Notes: generated by a model from the sequence alone, not told the origin. 64,000 nt of DNA from Hydrogenovibrio thermophilus (GCF_004028275.1 NZ_CP035033.1:2104501-2168500), one strand, 5' to 3'. Shown: positions 47,676 through 57,517, counted from the first letter of the stretch. Program-made: numbers and translations.

Positions 47676-48958
47676 GACTGTTAATCGAAAATGCCCGAAT
47701 CATCGACCCCAGTCAGTCACTTGACCAGGTCACCAATCTGTATATTGCACGCGGCCGCATCCAAGCCATCAGCGACACGGCACCGGAAGGCTTCTCGCCG
47801 GACCAAACGATTGACGGCACCGGCAAGTGGATTTTCCCAGGCCTGGTGGATTTGCATGCTCGTCTGGCCGAACCCGGCAGTCGCTACGAAGGCAGCATCG
47901 CCTCCGAAACCAAAGCCGCCGTGGCCGGCGGCATCACCACCATCTGCTGCCCGCCGGACACCAACCCGGTCAACGACACCCAGGCGGTGACCGAACTGAT
48001 TCAGCGCCGCGCTCGCCAGGCCGCCACAGCTTTCGTTCTGCCGCTGGGTGCCATCACGCAAGGATTGGAAGGCAAAATGCTCAGCAATATGGCGGCATTG
48101 AAAAACGCCGGCTGCATCGCCTTAAGCCAAGCCGCCCAGCCGATTCAGAATGCCTTGACGCTGAAAAACGCTATGGCCTATGCCGTCAGTAATGACGTGC
48201 TCTTGATGATGCGCTGCGAAAACTCGCAACTGAAAAACAAGGGCGTAGTGCACAGCGGCGTCATCAGCAGTCGTCTCGGTTTGCCTGAAATCCCAGCCTC
48301 GGCGGAAACCACCGCGCTGGCGCGTAATCTGATTCTCGCCGAGGAAACCGGCGCACGCATCCACATATCGCAAATTTCCACCGCTCGTTCGGTGGAAATG
48401 ATTGCCGATGCGAAAAAGCGCGGCATGCAAGTCACCTGCGACGTGGCAATTCACCAACTGCACCTGACCGAATACGATGTGATGGACTTTGATTCCCTGT
48501 TCCATGTTTCGCCTCCGCTACGCACCCATGAAGACAAGGAAGCGTTGCGTCTCGGCGTCAAAACCGGCATCATCGACGCCATCGTCAGCGACCATACGCC
48601 GCTTGACCGCGACGTCAAACTATTACCATTCGGCGAAAGCGAACCGGGCATCAGCGGATTGGAAACCCTGCTGCCGTTGACCATGAAACTGGTACAGGAA
48701 GGCGTTTTGGACATTCACACCGCACTGGCGGCTTTAACACAACGTCCGGCCGACATTCTCGGTATTCAAAACGGCAGTTTAATCGAGGGGCATTACGCCG
48801 ACTTCAGCCTGTACAACCCGGAGGCCATCTGGACGCTGGAGCGCTCGGAAATGATTAGTCAGGGCGACAATTCACCCTTCAGCGGCTGGGAGTTCAATGG
48901 TGAAATCGAAGCCACTTACTTCCAAGGCCGTCCGGTCTACCGCAATAACCAGGTCTGA
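47672..48958 (+). CDS. pyrC': Inactive dihydroorotase-like subunit (PyrC')
   Basis: This 428-residue dihydroorotase-fold protein has lost metal ligands. The HxH motif reads [14 protein letters not shown]-type reads MRCENSQ, and the HxxHxS motif reads HISQIST; only SDHTP keeps the usual shape. It is therefore probably a structural partner of PyrB, as in Pseudomonas. The start is TTG overlapping the pyrB stop (TTGA) with GAGGAG eight bases before. One CCAGGCCTGG encodes PGL. Confidence 0.92.
   Translation: MRLLIENARIIDPSQSLDQVTNLYIARGRIQAISDTAPEGFSPDQTIDGTGKWIFPGLVDLHARLAEPGSRYEGSIASETKAAVAGGITTICCPPDTNPVNDTQAVTELIQRRARQAATAFVLPLGAITQGLEGKMLSNMAALKNAGCIALSQAAQPIQNALTLKNAMAYAVSNDVLLMMRCENSQLKNKGVVHSGVISSRLGLPEIPASAETTALARNLILAEETGARIHISQISTARSVEMIADAKKRGMQVTCDVAIHQLHLTEYDVMDFDSLFHVSPPLRTHEDKEALRLGVKTGIIDAIVSDHTPLDRDVKLLPFGESEPGISGLETLLPLTMKLVQEGVLDIHTALAALTQRPADILGIQNGSLIEGHYADFSLYNPEAIWTLERSEMISQGDNSPFSGWEFNGEIEATYFQGRPVYRNNQV
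47837..47846. repeat. CCAGGCCTGG copy (intragenic)
   Basis: Exact decamer in pyrC', encoding Pro-Gly-Leu (FPGLVDLH). Confidence 0.95.
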
Positions 48959-48967
48959 GACGATAAC

Positions 48968-49555
48968 GTGCGTTGGATTGGGCAACAGGAACAGCCGAAC
49001 GGCTTTTATCTGATTGAGGTTGAACAAGACGACGAGACCGAACGTCCGGTCAACTTCGCCGTCACCGACGGCGAACGACAGGCTCTTTTATTCAGGCAAC
49101 AGGGGAATAAACTGCTGTTCATGACCGAACAGCCTTTTCCCAAACCCGCCGAATTACAACCGAAAAACACCCAGGCCTGGGCGTTTTTAAACGACCTCAC
49201 CGCAAGCTTATCCCCATCGCAACCGGTGTTGATTACCGGAAGCCATCAAGCCTTAGCCACGGTATTTTATCTGGCCGACCGGTTCCGGGAAACGTTTGAT
49301 GTCCGCGCGGTATTGGCCAGCGAATCGGCCTTTCCCTTTGTGGTGAAACCGGCCCGTTTCTTATTCCCGGATTTTCCGGCTCAGGCCATTGGTGCCGCGA
49401 CCCTGTTGGAGGATTGGAAAATCCCCAACCGGCTGTGCAGTGAAGCCGCGTTACCGGGCTGTTTCGATGGCCGCCTCGGCGACCTTTGGTCACAATGGAC
49501 GCCACCGCCGCATTGGCAACAAGTGGACTGCGACCACCTGCCCACCACCGCGTGA
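48968..49555 (+). CDS. Hypothetical protein after pyrC'
   Basis: This 195-residue protein starts at GTG nine bases after pyrC', with only a weak ribosome site. I do not recognise a family with certainty. A PVLITGSHQALATVFYLADRF segment followed by ASESAFPFVVKPARFL could be an oxidoreductase-like alpha/beta fold, but no cofactor motif is complete. Two Cys lie in the last 60 residues (RLCSEAALPGCFDG). Its position suggests co-transcription with pyrB–pyrC'. A terminator-like near-palindrome lies inside it. Confidence 0.7.
   Translation: MRWIGQQEQPNGFYLIEVEQDDETERPVNFAVTDGERQALLFRQQGNKLLFMTEQPFPKPAELQPKNTQAWAFLNDLTASLSPSQPVLITGSHQALATVFYLADRFRETFDVRAVLASESAFPFVVKPARFLFPDFPAQAIGAATLLEDWKIPNRLCSEAALPGCFDGRLGDLWSQWTPPPHWQQVDCDHLPTTA
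49163..49188. repeat. Terminator-like palindrome inside a coding region
   Basis: AAAAACAC, then CCAGGCCTGG (49171–49180), then GCGTTTTT: one mismatch from the perfect terminator palindrome at 41656. It lies in frame in the hypothetical gene and is read as KNTQAWAF. On the – strand RNA the mismatch becomes a G·U pair. Confidence 0.85.
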
Positions 49556-49629
49556 GACCGACCAACACCGTCTAAACAATTCGACCGGCTGTCGCGGATT
49601 GCGGAAATCGATACGGCTTATTTGTCGGC

Positions 49630-49857
49630 TTATTCCACTTCGCTGGACTGACGTCGCAACTCGTGGGCGTATTCTTCCAACAACTTGGCGGCGCGATGCG
49701 ACTGCTCCGAATGCACCACCCCCAAAGCGGCGCTGATCAGCATCTCCAACTCTTCGAAATGCTCTTCGCCGATGGCGTCTTTTTGTTCCTGGTTCAACAT
49801 CCGTTGAAACCGGGCCACCACTTCTTTCGCATGGCCGTGATAATGCATTTTCGTCAT
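49630..49857 (-). CDS. Small hypothetical protein next to ppk2
   Basis: This 75-residue soluble, mainly helical protein begins MTKMHYHGHAKEVVARFQRML and is rich in His and Glu. AAGGA lies eight bases before ATG. It is 40 bp downstream of ppk2 on the same strand, so probably co-transcribed. No known domain is recognised; a helical bundle acting on polyphosphate stress is only a guess. Confidence 0.7.
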   Translation of the reverse strand: MTKMHYHGHAKEVVARFQRMLNQEQKDAIGEEHFEELEMLISAALGVVHSEQSHRAAKLLEEYAHELRRQSSEVE

Positions 49858-49897
49858 GATGAAATTCCTTTCGTTCAGTTCAAATGAAGCCTTGGCT

Positions 49898-50689
49898 TCA
49901 GTCTTCTTTAAATACGTCTTCGCCGCTGCTGAGAATCAACGGATCGGGTTGCAAAATGTCTTCGTTCTTATCGTCGTAAGGGAAATAGTTCAACACATAA
50001 CGCATGGCTTCCAAGCGCGCGCGTTTCTTATCGTTCGACTTGATGACCGTCCAAGGCGCTTCATTGGTATTCGTGTAAAAAAACATGTCTTCCTTGGCAC
50101 GCGTGTAGTCCTCCCATCGGTCCAGGGACGCCAAGTCCATTGGACTCAACTTCCATTGTTTCAACGGATCGTTTTTGCGTGCGTTAAACCGGCGTAGTTG
50201 CTCGTCACGCCCCACCGAAAACCAAAACTTCATCAAATGAATCCCGCTGGCGGTAATCATCCGTTCGAACTCCGGTGCCTGGTGCATGAACTGATTGTAT
50301 TGCGGCGGGGTACAAAAGCCCATGACCCGCTCCACGCCCGCACGGTTATACCAGGAACGGTCGAACAAAACCATTTCGCCGGAGGTCGGCAAGTGCTGAA
50401 TGTAGCGTTGAAAGTACCATTGTCCTTTTTCGGTTTCGCTGGGCTTGTCCAACGCCACCACACGTGCGCCACGAGGATTAAGGTGCTCCATAATCCGTTT
50501 GATGGTGCCACCTTTCCCGGCCGCGTCACGCCCTTCGAACAAAATGATCAAGCGCTCCCCATTGTGCTTGATCCACTTCTGCAATTTCAACAACTCGATT
50601 TGCAACTGTTCTTTGGTTTCTTCGTATTCCGAACGGCTCAATTTTTCTTTATAGGGATAATTTACGTCGCTGGATTTGATTTTCTTCAT
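49898..50689 (-). CDS. ppk2: Polyphosphate kinase 2
   Basis: This 263-residue P-loop kinase uses polyphosphate to phosphorylate nucleotides. LFEGRDAAGKGGTIKRI is Walker A, FDRSWYNRAGVERVMGF is Walker B with the lid, and RWEDYTRAKEDMFFYT and the APWTVIKSNDKKRARLEAM block complete a single-domain PPK2, of class I (ADP-type) by its length. AGAGGAAG lies upstream of ATG. Divergent from yggS. Confidence 0.94.
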   Translation of the reverse strand: MKKIKSSDVNYPYKEKLSRSEYEETKEQLQIELLKLQKWIKHNGERLIILFEGRDAAGKGGTIKRIMEHLNPRGARVVALDKPSETEKGQWYFQRYIQHLPTSGEMVLFDRSWYNRAGVERVMGFCTPPQYNQFMHQAPEFERMITASGIHLMKFWFSVGRDEQLRRFNARKNDPLKQWKLSPMDLASLDRWEDYTRAKEDMFFYTNTNEAPWTVIKSNDKKRARLEAMRYVLNYFPYDDKNEDILQPDPLILSSGEDVFKED

Positions 50690-50925
50690 GAAGCTTCCTC
50701 TGACTCAAAACGTTTTCGATGAATGACCGCAACCGATGCAACCAATTTTTTTAGGTGTATTTTTTTCATTCTACGCCCGCCGACCGCTCAGTACCATAAA
50801 AACCATTCAATTGTCCGGAATAAGGCGCGCTTATCCCGGCAAGAAGCCGACAGCCGACCTTGGAAATGTTAAAATGAACGTTAAGATTATTCATGATTCA
50901 CGCCTTCCAATCCGCAGGAAACGAG

Positions 50926-51615
50926 ATGAACAACACACTGCTCAGCCGCTATCAACAGGTTTTAAACCGAATCGAAACCGCCCGTAAAGACAGCGGTCGC
51001 CATGACCCGGTCACTCTGCTGGCCGTCAGCAAAACCAAACCGCTGGCCGACATCGAAGCCCTGGCCGAGGCCGGACAAAAAGCCTTCGGTGAAAACTATG
51101 TGCAGGAAGCCTTGGAAAAAATCGCTCAACGACCGGATTTGGAATGGCATTTTATCGGCCCCATCCAGTCCAATAAAACCAAGCCTATTGCCGAGCATTT
51201 CCAATGGGTACACAGTGTGGATCGTTTGAAAATCGCCAAACGTCTGTCGGCGCAAAGACCACCAGGCCTGGGCGATTTGCAGATATTACTTGAAGTGAAC
51301 GTCAGCGAGGAAGCTTCCAAGTCCGGATTCCGACCGGAAGAAATCCTCGACGTGACCGAAGAAGTGATGGCGTTGCCAAACCTCTCGTTGCGTGGTTTGA
51401 TGGCGATTCCGGCCCGTACTGAGTCAATGGAAGCCCAGCGCGAGCCCTTTCGCCAACTGCGCGACTTGCTGACGGAAATGCAACAGCGTTTTCCGCAGGC
51501 GCCATTGGACACTTTGTCGATGGGCATGTCCGCCGATCTGGAAGCGGCGATTATGGAAGGCAGCACCCTGGTGCGGATTGGAACCGATATTTTCGGCGCA
51601 CGCAACTACGCCTAG
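50926..51615 (+). CDS. yggS: PLP homeostasis protein YggS
   Basis: This 229-residue PLP-binding TIM barrel is of the PLPBP family. The PLP Lys is in LLAVSKTKP (near residue 35); FGENYVQEALEK, WHFIGPIQSNKTK, HSVDRLKIAKRL and MGMSADLEAAI are typical. ATG 50926 with AGGA six bases before is preferred to the upstream 50893. It regulates free PLP and amino-acid pools. A CCAGGCCTGG copy encodes PGL (RPPGLGD). Confidence 0.95.
   Translation: MNNTLLSRYQQVLNRIETARKDSGRHDPVTLLAVSKTKPLADIEALAEAGQKAFGENYVQEALEKIAQRPDLEWHFIGPIQSNKTKPIAEHFQWVHSVDRLKIAKRLSAQRPPGLGDLQILLEVNVSEEASKSGFRPEEILDVTEEVMALPNLSLRGLMAIPARTESMEAQREPFRQLRDLLTEMQQRFPQAPLDTLSMGMSADLEAAIMEGSTLVRIGTDIFGARNYA
51262..51271. repeat. CCAGGCCTGG copy (intragenic)
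   Basis: Exact decamer in yggS, encoding Pro-Gly-Leu. Confidence 0.95.
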
Positions 51616-51649
51616 TCCGCCAAAAATCCGAAACCCAAATCCAAAAACG

Positions 51650-51674
51650 AAAAAGCCGAACATTTCTGTTCGGC
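51650..51674 (-). terminator. Terminator of 51776–52792 gene
   Basis: GCCGAACA–TTTC–TGTTCGGC with five A at its left edge. On the – strand this is an 8-bp hairpin followed by U5. It may also serve yggS from the other side. Confidence 0.8.
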
Positions 51675-51775
51675 GCTCTCCTTTTTGAACCGGCACGAAA
51701 ACTGCCATACCGGCCATCGACATCGTGCCTTTTCTAAGCGCGGCACGTATCCCGATTAATAACGTTATCGGCCGA

Positions 51776-52792
51776 TTACTCGGTATCTTGAGTGGTTTCA
51801 GCCGCTTCGCTATCAGCGCTTTCGTTGCCGGAAGCGTCATCCATTGAATCAAACGTCGGGCCGGCCGGCACTTCAATACCACTCGGCTTTAAGGTGACCG
51901 TATCCAACCCGGCCGCGTTCGCCAACTGGTCGTGGAATTCTTTCACACGGTCATACCAGGTTGCAGCCTGACCTTCTTCTCCGGCACGCTGCGCCAAACT
52001 GTCGGCCAGCCATTCATCGAATTTTTCACGTGCGTTGGCAAAGAACTCGTCCAGCTTCTCAACAGCATCCTGCATATTCTGCAGATAAGGCGGTAACTGA
52101 GCGATTTGACCGCCCGAAACGGCGTCACCGGTTTCGGTATCCTGCACACCCTGATACGCCTGAGCCTGCTGATAATTAGCCGCATACATTTCGGTTTTCT
52201 GCATGTCCAGACTGAAGGATTGAATCTGCCCGAAGTCGATTTCAAGCTCTTGCGCTTTGGCAAAGGCCTTTTCGATATCGCCGTTGAAGAATTCATTCGA
52301 CAAGGCGTCCACTTTCTCGAACACATCGAAAATGGCATTCAGTTCGTCTTCGTTCAAATCACCTTGTACCGAAAAACCAAAACGTTCTTCAAACGCGGTG
52401 GCTTCCATTTCTTCGGTGCTTTCAAAATAACGTGCGCCGGACGGTCCTTCTTCCTGACCGTATTCACTTTTGTAGGATTGGTATTGAGCATACAACTGAC
52501 GGAAGTCGACCTGTACCGTATCACCTTCCTGCGTTTGAATCTGCATCGTCATGGTTTGACTGTAGGCGTAAGATTGCTGGTATTGGGTACTGCCAGAAAC
52601 CGCCTGCAAACCTTGAGGGGAAGCGGAAAAGAAATCCGACAGGTTCGGCAGTGCCTGACTGTTTTCCAGCGCCTTTTCATCGGCTTGCTGACTGGCTTTG
52701 AACAATCCTTCCAAACCATTGGCGGACTTGTTGTTCGACGCACTATTCAGCAACGAACTGATGTAATCGTTTTGTGGCTTAATGAGTGACAT
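51776..52792 (-). CDS. Hypothetical acidic protein
   Basis: This 338-residue acidic, Gln-rich protein has no signal peptide or membrane helix. The first 90 residues are low-complexity (Ser, Asn, Gln, Tyr); a middle part has GDLNEDELNAIFDVFEKVDALS followed by helices; and the last 30 residues are Asp/Glu/Ser-rich. I do not recognise a family. ATG 52792 has AAGGAAG six bases upstream and is preferred to 52822. It is convergent with yggS and divergent from the chemoreceptor gene. Confidence 0.75.
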   Translation of the reverse strand: MSLIKPQNDYISSLLNSASNNKSANGLEGLFKASQQADEKALENSQALPNLSDFFSASPQGLQAVSGSTQYQQSYAYSQTMTMQIQTQEGDTVQVDFRQLYAQYQSYKSEYGQEEGPSGARYFESTEEMEATAFEERFGFSVQGDLNEDELNAIFDVFEKVDALSNEFFNGDIEKAFAKAQELEIDFGQIQSFSLDMQKTEMYAANYQQAQAYQGVQDTETGDAVSGGQIAQLPPYLQNMQDAVEKLDEFFANAREKFDEWLADSLAQRAGEEGQAATWYDRVKEFHDQLANAAGLDTVTLKPSGIEVPAGPTFDSMDDASGNESADSEAAETTQDTE

Positions 52793-53190
52793 ACTAATCT
52801 TCCTTTTCTGACAACGTTTCACGATAACACTCGTTCATGACAAGGCTCGGAAACCACACTGGGCTATTGTTATTATTCAACACCATTTGATTATATTTTC
52901 GGTGTGTATCGGTTTTAACGGCCAAAACGAAAAAGACTTTAACGATTTTTCATTAAAATCAATCAATTAGATTTAAGTCCCTTTCCAACGCCCATTCTAT
53001 AAGGTTTTAAGGCGACGTTCAAATTCGAACATCCGCACTTTTTCGAATCAAATATTAATTTTCTTTATTAATCAATAAGAAATAAAAACCTTAATTTCAT
53101 TGATGAATTTATCAACCTACGCTAATATACTTATATAAAAAATTCCATAATAATCAACGCATAACAACCTGCGACAGGATGGACGGCAAC
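52793..53190. promoter_or_regulatory. AT-rich divergent promoter region
   Basis: This 398-bp spacer, much richer in A/T than its neighbours, lies between the acidic protein gene (–) and a chemoreceptor gene (+). TTCAAATTCGAAC near 53020 is a short palindrome-like site. I see no clear sigma-28 motif and no ORF. Confidence 0.5.
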
Positions 53191-55965
53191 ATGAACCCAG
53201 CACACCCTGAAACACACGCCCCTGAAAACGAATACATCGTTCCCGACAATATCGCTCTCGTCTCCAAGACCGACCTGCACGGCACCATTACCGAAGTGAA
53301 TGATGCCTTTGAGCTGGCCAGCGGTTTCAGCCGGGAAGAGTTGATTGGCCAACCTCATAACATCGTACGCCACTCGGATGTACCCAAGCGGGTGTTCAAA
53401 GACATGTGGCACACCCTGAAAATGGGGGCGACCTGGTCGCAAGTGGTGAAAAACCGCCGCAAAGACGGCGGTTACTACTGGGTCAAAGCCAATGTGTCGC
53501 CCATTTATGAAAACAACCGGCACGTCGGGTATCTATCGTTTCGGACCCACGTCTCGGAATCCGAGAAAGCCGCCACAGCCGAAGCCTACCGCCAAATCAA
53601 TGCCGGAAAACGTCATATCCAGTACGGTAAAGTCTATCAAGGCATCAACTGGCCACAGATGAATTGGATGGCTCAAATGGCGCCGCAATGGCAACTGACG
53701 CTCTTGATGACGGTTTTTGCCGTCATCCCGTTTATCTGGCTGACGCAACACTTTTTGTCCGTCGGATTATTGGCGGCCATCAGCGCCATGATGTTGATTC
53801 CCGCCTTTCTTTACGGTTTACGGCTGTCCCGTTTTCAACAAAGCATTCAAAAAGCCCTGCAAAATGTCTCCGCCAACGAACCGATCAATATGAGCTGCCA
53901 TCGCCCTAAACACTTCGTCGGGCAACTCATCAACCCAGTGATTTCAGCCGCCATTTCGATTCGCTATGCGATTGAAGACAATCAGGCCAAAGTCGATGAA
54001 GCGGCCAAACTGCAAACCGCCATCAACCAGATTTCCAGCAATTTGATGATTACCGACGCCAACCTCAACATCGTTTATATGAACGATGAAATGCAGCGTT
54101 TCATGCAGACGGAAGAAGCCAAGCTCAAAGAGTATCTCCCACAATTCGAGGCCGGCAACCTCATTGGCCAGAACATCGATATTTTTCACCACAACGCCCA
54201 GCATCAACGTCAATTGCTCAACGAATTGAAAGAGCCTTATGTCGCCAACATCCAAATCGGCGACACCCATTTGGAAGTGAACACCATTCCCATTTTCAAT
54301 CGTGCCGGTAGCCGCACCGCCACTTTGGCGGAATGGCGAGATAAAACCCAGGAAATCCAGTTGATTAACCAGGTACAGAAAACGGTCAACGCGGCCAAAA
54401 ACGGACTGTTGGATCAACGCATCGACCTGAGCCGTGTGTCGGGGCTGGCCCGAGAGCTAAGTGGCGCCATCAATGAAATGATGGAAACCATCGAACACCC
54501 GATCAGCCAAGCGGTGGACCTAGGGGTCGCGCTCTCGGAAGGCAATTTGACCCAGCACATGCAAGGTGAATTCAAAGGCCGATTCGCCCTATTACAAGAC
54601 AGTCTGAATGTTGCCGTGGAAAATCTCTCCAATATGATGAACCAGACCCGCATCGCCATCCATAATGTCAACACCTGCGCCAATGAAATCAGCCAATCCA
54701 GTTTGAGTTTGAACGAGCGTACTCAGTCCCAGGCCGCCTCTTTGCAGCAAACCGCCGCCAGCATGGAACAGATGACCTCAGCCGTACAACAAAACGCCGA
54801 TAATGCCGGCAAATCGAGTCAGGTCACCCAGACCACCGCACGCCAAGCGGCGCAAAGTGAAACCGTCATGAGCAAAGCGGAAGACTCGATGAAGCAAATT
54901 CACGAATCCAGCCAGAAAATAAACGAAATCATCGGTTTGATCGACAGCATCGCTTTCCAAACCAATCTATTGGCGCTGAACGCCGCCGTGGAAGCCGCCC
55001 GTGCCGGCGAGCACGGCAAAGGCTTTGCCGTCGTCGCCGGCGAAGTGCGTAGTTTGGCGGGTAAAAGTTCGGAAGCGGCACGTGATATTCGCCAGTTGAT
55101 TGAAGACACGGTTTCCAAAGTATCGGAAGGCACCGACCAGGTTCGTGCCTCCGGCGAAGAACTGCATAACATTGTCGCCGCCATCGAAAACGTTAACGAA
55201 ATGATTGACGACATTGCCGTGTCCAGCCACGAGCAATCGGAAGGCGTCAAACAAGCCAACCAGGCCATCGCCGACATCGACAGTGCCGTTCAGGAAAATG
55301 CGGCACTGGTCGAGGAAACCACCGCCATGGCCGAAGACCTCAGCGGCATGGCGGAGTCCATGGAATCCAATGTCGCCCAATTCACCTTGAAACCGCCCAC
55401 ACACGAACACAATGCCCTGAAAGTCGGTAACTTCGACTTTGCTGCTGCTCGCCGCGCGCACCGCCAGTGGCGAGTCAAAGTACGTGCTTACCTGAACGAC
55501 TTCGAGATCGACTTCAACCGACAATCGGCCGATGACCCGACGCTCTGCCCCCTCGGCACCTGGCTCTATCAAGAAGGTCAGACGTATCAAAGCTTGCCGT
55601 CTTTTCAGGTACTGGAAAAATCCCACGCCAACCTGCATGCCTTCATCGGCCGCATTTTCGATTTGAAAGACATCGGCGATATGGAACAAGCCAATGACGA
55701 AATGCAAAAACTGGAAGGCCTCAGTCTCGAAGTGATTGAGCACATTCATGCACTGGAAGATGAAATATCAATGGGTGAAAGCCGACCGCAAAAAGCCATT
55801 AAACCTGAAATTCAAGCGCCTGAATCCAGTCAACCACAGCCGAACAAGGTTACCCGAATCCACCAGGCCTCGGCGCCGATTAAACAAGAACACCCAGACC
55901 TGGATCTCGCCGCCGCCACGCCCCAGTCCCCCTCGGAACCGGAGGACGACTGGAACGATTTTTAA
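53191..55965 (+). CDS. Chemoreceptor with PAS domains and zinc-binding CZB
   Basis: This receptor of about 924 residues has the same layout as the one at 41687–44335. An Aer-like PAS ([36 protein letters not shown]) is followed by two membrane helices (about 165–210), a second PAS-like part, HAMP-like segments and the MCP hairpin ([32 protein letters not shown]). The C-terminal CZB domain is intact: AHRQW, LCPLGTWLY and KSHANLH supply the His/Cys zinc ligands. A Pro/Gln-rich tail of about 60 residues ends in DDWNDF. ATG 53191 is preferred to 53179 by ribosome-site spacing. Confidence 0.88.
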   Translation: MNPAHPETHAPENEYIVPDNIALVSKTDLHGTITEVNDAFELASGFSREELIGQPHNIVRHSDVPKRVFKDMWHTLKMGATWSQVVKNRRKDGGYYWVKANVSPIYENNRHVGYLSFRTHVSESEKAATAEAYRQINAGKRHIQYGKVYQGINWPQMNWMAQMAPQWQLTLLMTVFAVIPFIWLTQHFLSVGLLAAISAMMLIPAFLYGLRLSRFQQSIQKALQNVSANEPINMSCHRPKHFVGQLINPVISAAISIRYAIEDNQAKVDEAAKLQTAINQISSNLMITDANLNIVYMNDEMQRFMQTEEAKLKEYLPQFEAGNLIGQNIDIFHHNAQHQRQLLNELKEPYVANIQIGDTHLEVNTIPIFNRAGSRTATLAEWRDKTQEIQLINQVQKTVNAAKNGLLDQRIDLSRVSGLARELSGAINEMMETIEHPISQAVDLGVALSEGNLTQHMQGEFKGRFALLQDSLNVAVENLSNMMNQTRIAIHNVNTCANEISQSSLSLNERTQSQAASLQQTAASMEQMTSAVQQNADNAGKSSQVTQTTARQAAQSETVMSKAEDSMKQIHESSQKINEIIGLIDSIAFQTNLLALNAAVEAARAGEHGKGFAVVAGEVRSLAGKSSEAARDIRQLIEDTVSKVSEGTDQVRASGEELHNIVAAIENVNEMIDDIAVSSHEQSEGVKQANQAIADIDSAVQENAALVEETTAMAEDLSGMAESMESNVAQFTLKPPTHEHNALKVGNFDFAAARRAHRQWRVKVRAYLNDFEIDFNRQSADDPTLCPLGTWLYQEGQTYQSLPSFQVLEKSHANLHAFIGRIFDLKDIGDMEQANDEMQKLEGLSLEVIEHIHALEDEISMGESRPQKAIKPEIQAPESSQPQPNKVTRIHQASAPIKQEHPDLDLAAATPQSPSEPEDDWNDF

Positions 55966-55989
55966 AAACCACATTTGTTCCTCAAAGTG

Positions 55990-56027
55990 AAAAACGCCCC
56001 TGAAAGATGGATTTAAGGGGCGTTTTT
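55990..56027. terminator. Terminator after the chemoreceptor gene
   Basis: AAAAACGCCCCT and AGGGGCGTTTTT pair over 12 bp with a 14-base loop. The T5 arm serves the + strand chemoreceptor gene. Confidence 0.9.
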
Positions 56028-56104
56028 GTTTGCAAACGCCGTATTTTCCCTTATGCTTAGACCGTCTTAGTTTAAACCGTTTTACCCGATTACGGAGAGT
56101 GTGC

Positions 56105-57382
56105 ATGTTCGAAATTGCAAAGCAGCGATTAGGAGAAGTCTTCAAACACATTGAAGTGGACGAAGAGGTCATCAACCGGTTATCGGTTCCGAAACGTTCC
56201 ATCAAAGCCAGTATCCCAGTACGAATGGATGACGGCAGTTTGCAAATATTCACCGGTTACCGCGTGCAATACGACGACACTCGCGGTCCGACAAAGGGCG
56301 GCATTCGTTATCACCCGCGCGTCAATCTGGACGAGGTCACCTCCCTGAGTTTCTGGATGACAGTCAAATGCGCCGTGGCCGGGTTACCCTTCGGCGGCGC
56401 CAAAGGCGGCATCACCGTGAACCCGAAAGAACTGTCGCAATTGGAAATCGAACGTTTGTCACGTGGCTACATTCGCGCCTTTGCCGATGTGCTGGGGGAA
56501 ACGCGGGACATTCCCGCACCGGACATGTACACCAACGCCACTATCATGGGGTGGATGGCCGACGAATATTCCGTCATCGCCCGCCGCCAGATTCCCGGCA
56601 TCATCACCGGGAAACCGCTGCACTTGAATGGATCGGAAGGCCGCACCCAAGCCACCGGACAAGGTGCCTTGTTCTGTCTGAGCGAATACGCCCGCCGCCA
56701 AGGCTGGGACATTCAAAACACCACCATCGCCGTGCAAGGCTTCGGTAACGCCGGTTACCATTTCGCCCGTCTGGCGCAACAGGCCGGCTATCGCGTCATT
56801 GCCGTGTCCGATTCAAAAGGGGCGGTTTGCACCGCCAGCGGACTAAACATCGACGACATCAAACAATTCAAAGACGAAACCAGTGAATTGAATTCCGTCT
56901 ATTGCGACGGCTCGGTCTGCAATGTGATCGAACACGAAACCCTCACCAACGAAGAACTGCTGGAAATGGACGTCGATGTTTTGGTGCTGGCCGCCATGGA
57001 GAACCAAATCACTCAGGAAAACGCCGATAAAATTCGTGCAAAAACCCTATTGGAAATCGCCAACGGCCCCATTTCCCCTCAAGCGGATGAAATCCTGCAA
57101 GCGAAAGGCACCCAAGTCATTCCCGACGTACTCGCCAACTCCGGCGGGGTGACGGTCAGTTACTTCGAATGGGTCCAGAATCGTTCCGGCTTTTATTGGG
57201 ACGCCGACGAAGTGGAAAGGCGCCTCGATAAAATCATGCGACGCGAAGCCAACGTGATTTACGATTTGGCGATTCGCTATCAAACCAGTTTAAGAACCGC
57301 CGCCTATATTCACGGCATCGACCGCCTGGCCGGCGCCATCGACCAACGCGGCAACCATAAACTCTTCAAAAAACCCATCTAA
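56105..57382 (+). CDS. gdhA: Glutamate dehydrogenase (Glu/Leu/Phe/Val family)
   Basis: This 425-residue oxidative deaminase is of the NAD-preferring hexameric type. RGPTKGGIRYHP, CAVAGLPFGGAKGGI (catalytic Lys), DIPAPDMYTNATIMGWM, the Rossmann VQGFGNAGYHFARL and the terminal VTVSYFEWVQN are conserved. ATG 56105 follows GGAGAG by five bases; an open upstream frame to 56030 overlaps the terminator and is rejected. Leucine or valine dehydrogenase activity cannot be excluded. Confidence 0.92.
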   Translation: MFEIAKQRLGEVFKHIEVDEEVINRLSVPKRSIKASIPVRMDDGSLQIFTGYRVQYDDTRGPTKGGIRYHPRVNLDEVTSLSFWMTVKCAVAGLPFGGAKGGITVNPKELSQLEIERLSRGYIRAFADVLGETRDIPAPDMYTNATIMGWMADEYSVIARRQIPGIITGKPLHLNGSEGRTQATGQGALFCLSEYARRQGWDIQNTTIAVQGFGNAGYHFARLAQQAGYRVIAVSDSKGAVCTASGLNIDDIKQFKDETSELNSVYCDGSVCNVIEHETLTNEELLEMDVDVLVLAAMENQITQENADKIRAKTLLEIANGPISPQADEILQAKGTQVIPDVLANSGGVTVSYFEWVQNRSGFYWDADEVERRLDKIMRREANVIYDLAIRYQTSLRTAAYIHGIDRLAGAIDQRGNHKLFKKPI

Positions 57383-57394
57383 TTCCCCCATCCG

Positions 57395-57416
57395 ACGGAC
57401 TGTTTTTTCAGTCCGT
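57395..57416. terminator. Hairpin after gdhA
   Basis: ACGGACTG and CAGTCCGT pair over 8 bp with a T6 loop. No U-tract follows on the + strand, so termination is likely weak. A TATAAT at 57423–57428 directly after it may begin proC transcription. Confidence 0.55.
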
Positions 57417-57517
57417 TGCCGCTATAATAGACACCCAATTCCCATTTGGACAGGCTTGGCAAACGGTACAGACCGTGAAACGCCCAACCAGCCAACGACA
57501 GACACGAGGTGATTTCT

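Noticed and set aside
54967-55749. – strand ORF (260 codons) inside the second chemoreceptor gene
   Set aside because: Opposite strand of the conserved signalling hairpin; no start signal.
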